A stretch of DNA of 15,736 bases, from the NCBI GenBank assembly GCA_013334845.1, contig JAAXWV010000007.1, positions 1 to 15,736 of the forward strand, read 5' to 3'. The translations under genes were made by a program, and so were the position numbers. A model generated the notes under the pieces. The model did not search any database. It worked only from the letters and a program-made list of their open reading frames with translations, and was not told where the DNA came from. The first letter of the stretch is position 1; each line of letters begins with the position of its first letter. The stretch comes from Candidatus Roizmanbacteria bacterium. GTDB taxonomy: Bacteria > Patescibacteriota > Microgenomatia > UBA1406 > GWC2-37-13. Positions 14,903 to 15,736 of this stretch are shown here, piece after piece.

Positions 14903-15580
14903 ATGATTGCATTTGATAAGGTAACTAAAAAATTCGCACTAGGAAATATCGCTTTAGACGATGTGTCTTTTGAGGTGCAAAAAAACGAGTTTGTTTTTCT
15001 CGTTGGTCCTTCAGGGGCCGGTAAAACTACAATTCTTCGATTGTTACTTCATCAGTTTCTCCCAACAAGCGGCTCAGTAACAGTTGATGAGGTAGACATT
15101 GGATCAAAAAAATTCCATAACGTGCAGGAACTCCGCCGACGAATTGGGGTAGTGTTTCAGGACTTTAAAATTCTCCCTGAGAAGAATCTTTTTGAAAATA
15201 TTGCACTGGGGATGAGTGTCACTCATGCTCCCGTTTCTCAGATAAAAGATGAAGTATATAAGGCGCTTGAGCTTGTTAATCTTAAGGGGCGCGAACTTCT
15301 ATTCCCCCTTCAGATGTCAGCCGGGGAGCTACAGCGTGTTGCAATAGCTCGTGCTATTATTGGCGATCGGGATATCCTATTAGCTGACGAGCCGACCGGC
15401 AACCTGGATCCAAAAACGACGTGGGAGATTATGCGCATTCTTAAAAAACTGGAGAAAAAGAAAACTATGCTAATTGCCACCCATAACACCGATATCGTTA
15501 ATAGTTTGCGCAAGCGCGTTCTAGTAATCAGTAAGGGGAAGCTTGAACGGGATATACCGCGCGGAGGTTATGAGCTATGA
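14903..15580 (+). CDS. ftsE: Cell division ATP-binding protein FtsE
   Basis: A 225-residue ABC-type ATPase of full family length. Walker A is G-P-S-G-A-G-K-T-T (35-43), the Q-loop glutamine is Q86 in V-F-Q-D-F-K, Walker B is I-L-L-A-D-E (158-163) followed by P-T-G-N-L-D, and the switch histidine is H194. The signature motif reads M-S-A-G-E-L-Q (138-144) instead of the common L-S-G-G-E-Q-Q. The V-F-Q-D-F-K-I-L-P stretch is typical of FtsE rather than other ABC proteins, and the overlapping downstream gene is ftsX, which settles the identity. FtsE binds FtsX at the inner face of the membrane and uses ATP to activate cell-wall hydrolases during division. No Shine-Dalgarno precedes ATG 14903; 15 bases separate it from the previous gene. 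Confidence 0.94.
   Translation: MIAFDKVTKKFALGNIALDDVSFEVQKNEFVFLVGPSGAGKTTILRLLLHQFLPTSGSVTVDEVDIGSKKFHNVQELRRRIGVVFQDFKILPEKNLFENIALGMSVTHAPVSQIKDEVYKALELVNLKGRELLFPLQMSAGELQRVAIARAIIGDRDILLADEPTGNLDPKTTWEIMRILKKLEKKKTMLIATHNTDIVNSLRKRVLVISKGKLERDIPRGGYEL
15563..15567 (+). promoter_or_regulatory. Strong ribosome binding site for ftsX
   Basis: GGAGG lies 9 bases before the ftsX ATG, inside the last codons of ftsE. It is the strongest Shine-Dalgarno match in the window and shows that the host ribosome can use this signal even though most other genes here lack it. Confidence 0.75.
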
Positions 15581-15736
15581 GAGACATTTTCACCTCAATC
15601 AAACGCACTCCATACCAGTCACTCGCCGCATTCTTAGTGCTCTTTTTTACACTCCTCTTATCTACGGTACTTTTTATTGCTCTCAGATTCCTCAATGGAC
15701 TAATAAAATATACAGAAACACTACCACAGGTAACCG
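15577..15736 (+). CDS. ftsX: Cell division protein FtsX, N-terminal end only (partial)
   Basis: The gene starts at ATG 15577 and overlaps the ftsE stop by four bases (ATGA), the classic translational coupling of this pair. The window ends after 53 codons. The visible part has a short basic cytoplasmic tail with K-R-T-P-Y-Q (9-14), then one long hydrophobic helix (about 15-39), and the start of the outer domain with P-Q-V-T at 50-53. This matches the N-terminus of FtsX, the four-helix membrane partner of FtsE whose outer domain contacts peptidoglycan hydrolases or their activators. A good GGAGG site precedes it. The identity depends mainly on the position after ftsE plus this topology. Confidence 0.88.
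   Translation, partial: MRDIFTSIKRTPYQSLAAFLVLFFTLLLSTVLFIALRFLNGLIKYTETLPQVT

Noticed and set aside
1..15736. Alternative genetic code with TGA as glycine (Gracilibacteria/SR1)
   Set aside because: TGA ends the first GT2 gene, the Xre gene and ftsE at the expected family lengths, and prfB is intact, so TGA is a stop.
1..15736. CRISPR arrays, tRNA or rRNA genes, insertion sequences or attachment sites
   Set aside because: No spaced direct repeats, cloverleaf-like segments, transposase motifs or terminal inverted repeats were seen, and all gaps between genes are under about 90 bases.

Overview
The window looks like a chromosomal segment from a small-genome bacterium of the Candidate Phyla Radiation (Patescibacteria), most likely a Microgenomates-type lineage. 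This placement rests on gene neighbourhood and on protein flavour recalled from the family, not on a search. The supporting signs are compact, overlapping genes, many multi-membrane GT-C glycosyltransferases, a PilM-like/LytR_C fusion protein, and a short release factor 2. TGA ends several genes (4330-4332, 8587-8589, 15578-15580), so the standard bacterial code is used and the TGA-glycine code of Gracilibacteria/SR1 is not.

Region 1 (2-7853, + strand) is a tightly packed glycosyltransferase operon: the tail of one membrane GT-C protein, two further GT-C proteins that are paralogues of each other, a GT2, a GT4, a second GT2, and a PMT-type (GT39-like) GT-C protein. From the second to the last gene, neighbours overlap by 8-29 bases or lie 3 bases apart. 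Almost none has a visible Shine-Dalgarno site, which suggests translational coupling. The cytoplasmic GT2/GT4 enzymes plausibly build a lipid-linked glycan, and the membrane GT-C enzymes plausibly use lipid-phosphate sugars on the outer face. No flippase, polymerase or sugar-nucleotide gene is in view, so the product is unknown.

Region 2 (7870-8829, - strand) is a two-gene unit: a small Xre-type DNA-binding protein followed 3 bases later by a CPBP-family intramembrane protease homologue. Region 3 (8901-11765, - strand) is the core dnaG-rpoD pair (primase, then housekeeping sigma factor).

Region 4 (11858 to the end, + strand) is divergent from dnaG. It holds a membrane protein joining a degenerate PilM-like domain to a LytR_C domain, then prfB (release factor 2, with no programmed frameshift), a small membrane-anchored protein with a probable OB-like C-terminal domain, ftsE, and the start of ftsX. 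The last genes point to cell-envelope and division work.

No intergenic gap exceeds about 90 bases. I see no tRNA, rRNA, CRISPR array, insertion sequence or convincing intrinsic terminator. Four genes that begin transcription units (the Xre gene, dnaG, the PilM-like gene and the small OB-like gene) carry -10-like boxes only 5-9 bases before their start codons, which hints at leaderless mRNAs.
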